From an uncultured Clostridia bacterium (GTDB lineage: Bacteria; Bacillota; Clostridia; TANB77; CAG-508), in the NCBI GenBank assembly GCA_944393305.1, contig CALXZS010000090.1:1-5592 (forward strand): a stretch of 5,592 nt of DNA, given 5' to 3'. A program made the translations under genes and the position numbers. The stretch's first letter is position 1. Each line of letters starts with the position of its first letter. Shown piece after piece: positions 5,271-5,592 of this stretch. A model generated the notes under the pieces. It had not been told where the DNA came from. It was given only the letters and a program-made list of their open reading frames with translations, and made no database searches.

Positions 5271-5310
5271 AAAAACAATGCAAGTAAGCTTTGCATTGCA
5301 AAACTTACTT
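5271..5310 (-). terminator. Terminator-like hairpin between the nrnA-like gene and truB
   Basis: AAGTAAG (5282-5288) pairs with CTTACTT (5304-5310). After one C-A mismatch, TTTGC (5290-5294) pairs with GCAAA (5298-5302) around an ATT loop. Reading on the minus strand, the hairpin is followed after five bases by six T residues (5276-5271) and then directly by the truB ribosome binding site. It could partly end transcription from the upstream gene, limiting truB readthrough, or act as a processing site. The T-run is slightly displaced from the stem, so termination strength is uncertain. Confidence 0.45.
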
Positions 5311-5352
5311 ATTTATTTTTTTATTAATATTCCTTTCATTTTATCATATGCC

Positions 5353-5592
5353 TTATTTCAATTGCAATTTTATTTCTTTAACTAATTTTTCCTTTATTTG
5401 TTCTGGAGTTCCTTGCATTGTTGCGCCCGCTGCTCGTGGATGTCCTCCACCTCCAAACATCAAGCATACATCTGAAACATTAACATATTCATTTGCTCTT
5501 GTTGAAACTTTAAATCCATCTTTGACTTCATGTAAGAATATTGCAACTTCAACACCTTCTATATTTCTGCCTTCGTCTACAATTCCTTCATA
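5353..5592 (-). CDS. nrnA: DHH/DHHA1 family phosphoesterase, NrnA-like (3' end only)
   Basis: Only the last 79 residues are in the window; the gene continues past the right edge. The frame is open from the edge to TAA at 5355-5353. The C-terminal DHHA1 signature GGGGHPRAAGA is clear (visible residues 47-57), preceded by FKVSTRANEYVNVSDVCLMF and followed by a short charged helix that ends the protein. NrnA-type enzymes degrade nano-RNAs and, in several species, dephosphorylate pAp or hydrolyse the dinucleotide pApA. The catalytic DHH domain is outside the window, so the exact substrate class cannot be read here. Its position immediately before truB matches the common Firmicutes order rbfA-nrnA-truB, which favours NrnA over RecJ or GdpP within the DHH family. 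Confidence 0.85.
   Translation of the reverse strand, partial: YEGIVDEGRNIEGVEVAIFLHEVKDGFKVSTRANEYVNVSDVCLMFGGGGHPRAAGATMQGTPEQIKEKLVKEIKLQLK

Noticed and set aside
5258..5296. N-terminal extension of truB by 13 codons from an ATG at 5296
   Set aside because: The extension has no family match, its start lies in a hairpin loop, and it would bury the AGGAGA at 5264-5269. The canonical TruB beginning MNGVIIVDK starts at 5257.

Overview
The window is very AT-rich DNA from a low-GC Gram-positive bacterium, most likely a member of the Clostridia. The protein genes have Firmicutes-type relatives (WhiA, HemW, PrmC, TruB, an NrnA-type DHH phosphoesterase) and strong AGGAG-type ribosome binding sites. 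The genetic code is standard: TGA ends whiA and tryptophan is read from TGG, which argues against a recoded Mollicute. No species name can be supported.

Every clear protein gene is on the minus strand. From right to left these are: the 3' end of an nrnA-like gene (cut by the window edge), truB, a roughly 500-base intergenic region, and then a tight four-gene unit made of a single-pass membrane protein of unknown function, prmC, whiA and hemW. The unit has a good sigma-A-type promoter and Shine-Dalgarno sequence in front of its first gene. Its internal gaps are short: 10 bases between the membrane protein gene and prmC, a 25-base overlap of prmC with whiA, and 43 bases between whiA and hemW. 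nrnA and truB are translation and RNA housekeeping neighbours in many Firmicutes. The four-gene unit mixes release-factor methylation, a WhiA-type DNA-binding protein, heme handling and an envelope protein, none beside its most familiar partner.

The intergenic region (about 3923-4423) holds what I read as a 6S RNA gene on the plus strand. It has a closing stem, a central bubble carrying a small GAAA-capped hairpin on its 3' side, and an apical arm. A plausible promoter precedes it. A symmetric terminator follows and is probably shared with the convergent truB.

A GC-richer palindromic repeat occurs twice in inverted orientation, at 214-244 and 3996-4027. The copies share 27 identical bases and bracket the four-gene unit exactly. 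The left edge (1-142) holds a consensus promoter (TTGACA, 17-base spacer, TAAAAT) reading leftward into a short open frame with a good ribosome binding site. That frame runs into a (TA)n tract and stops at once. A change in repeat number would open the frame in two of three registers, so it is a candidate slippage-controlled locus. I see no CRISPR array, tRNA, rRNA, transposase gene or defence system here.
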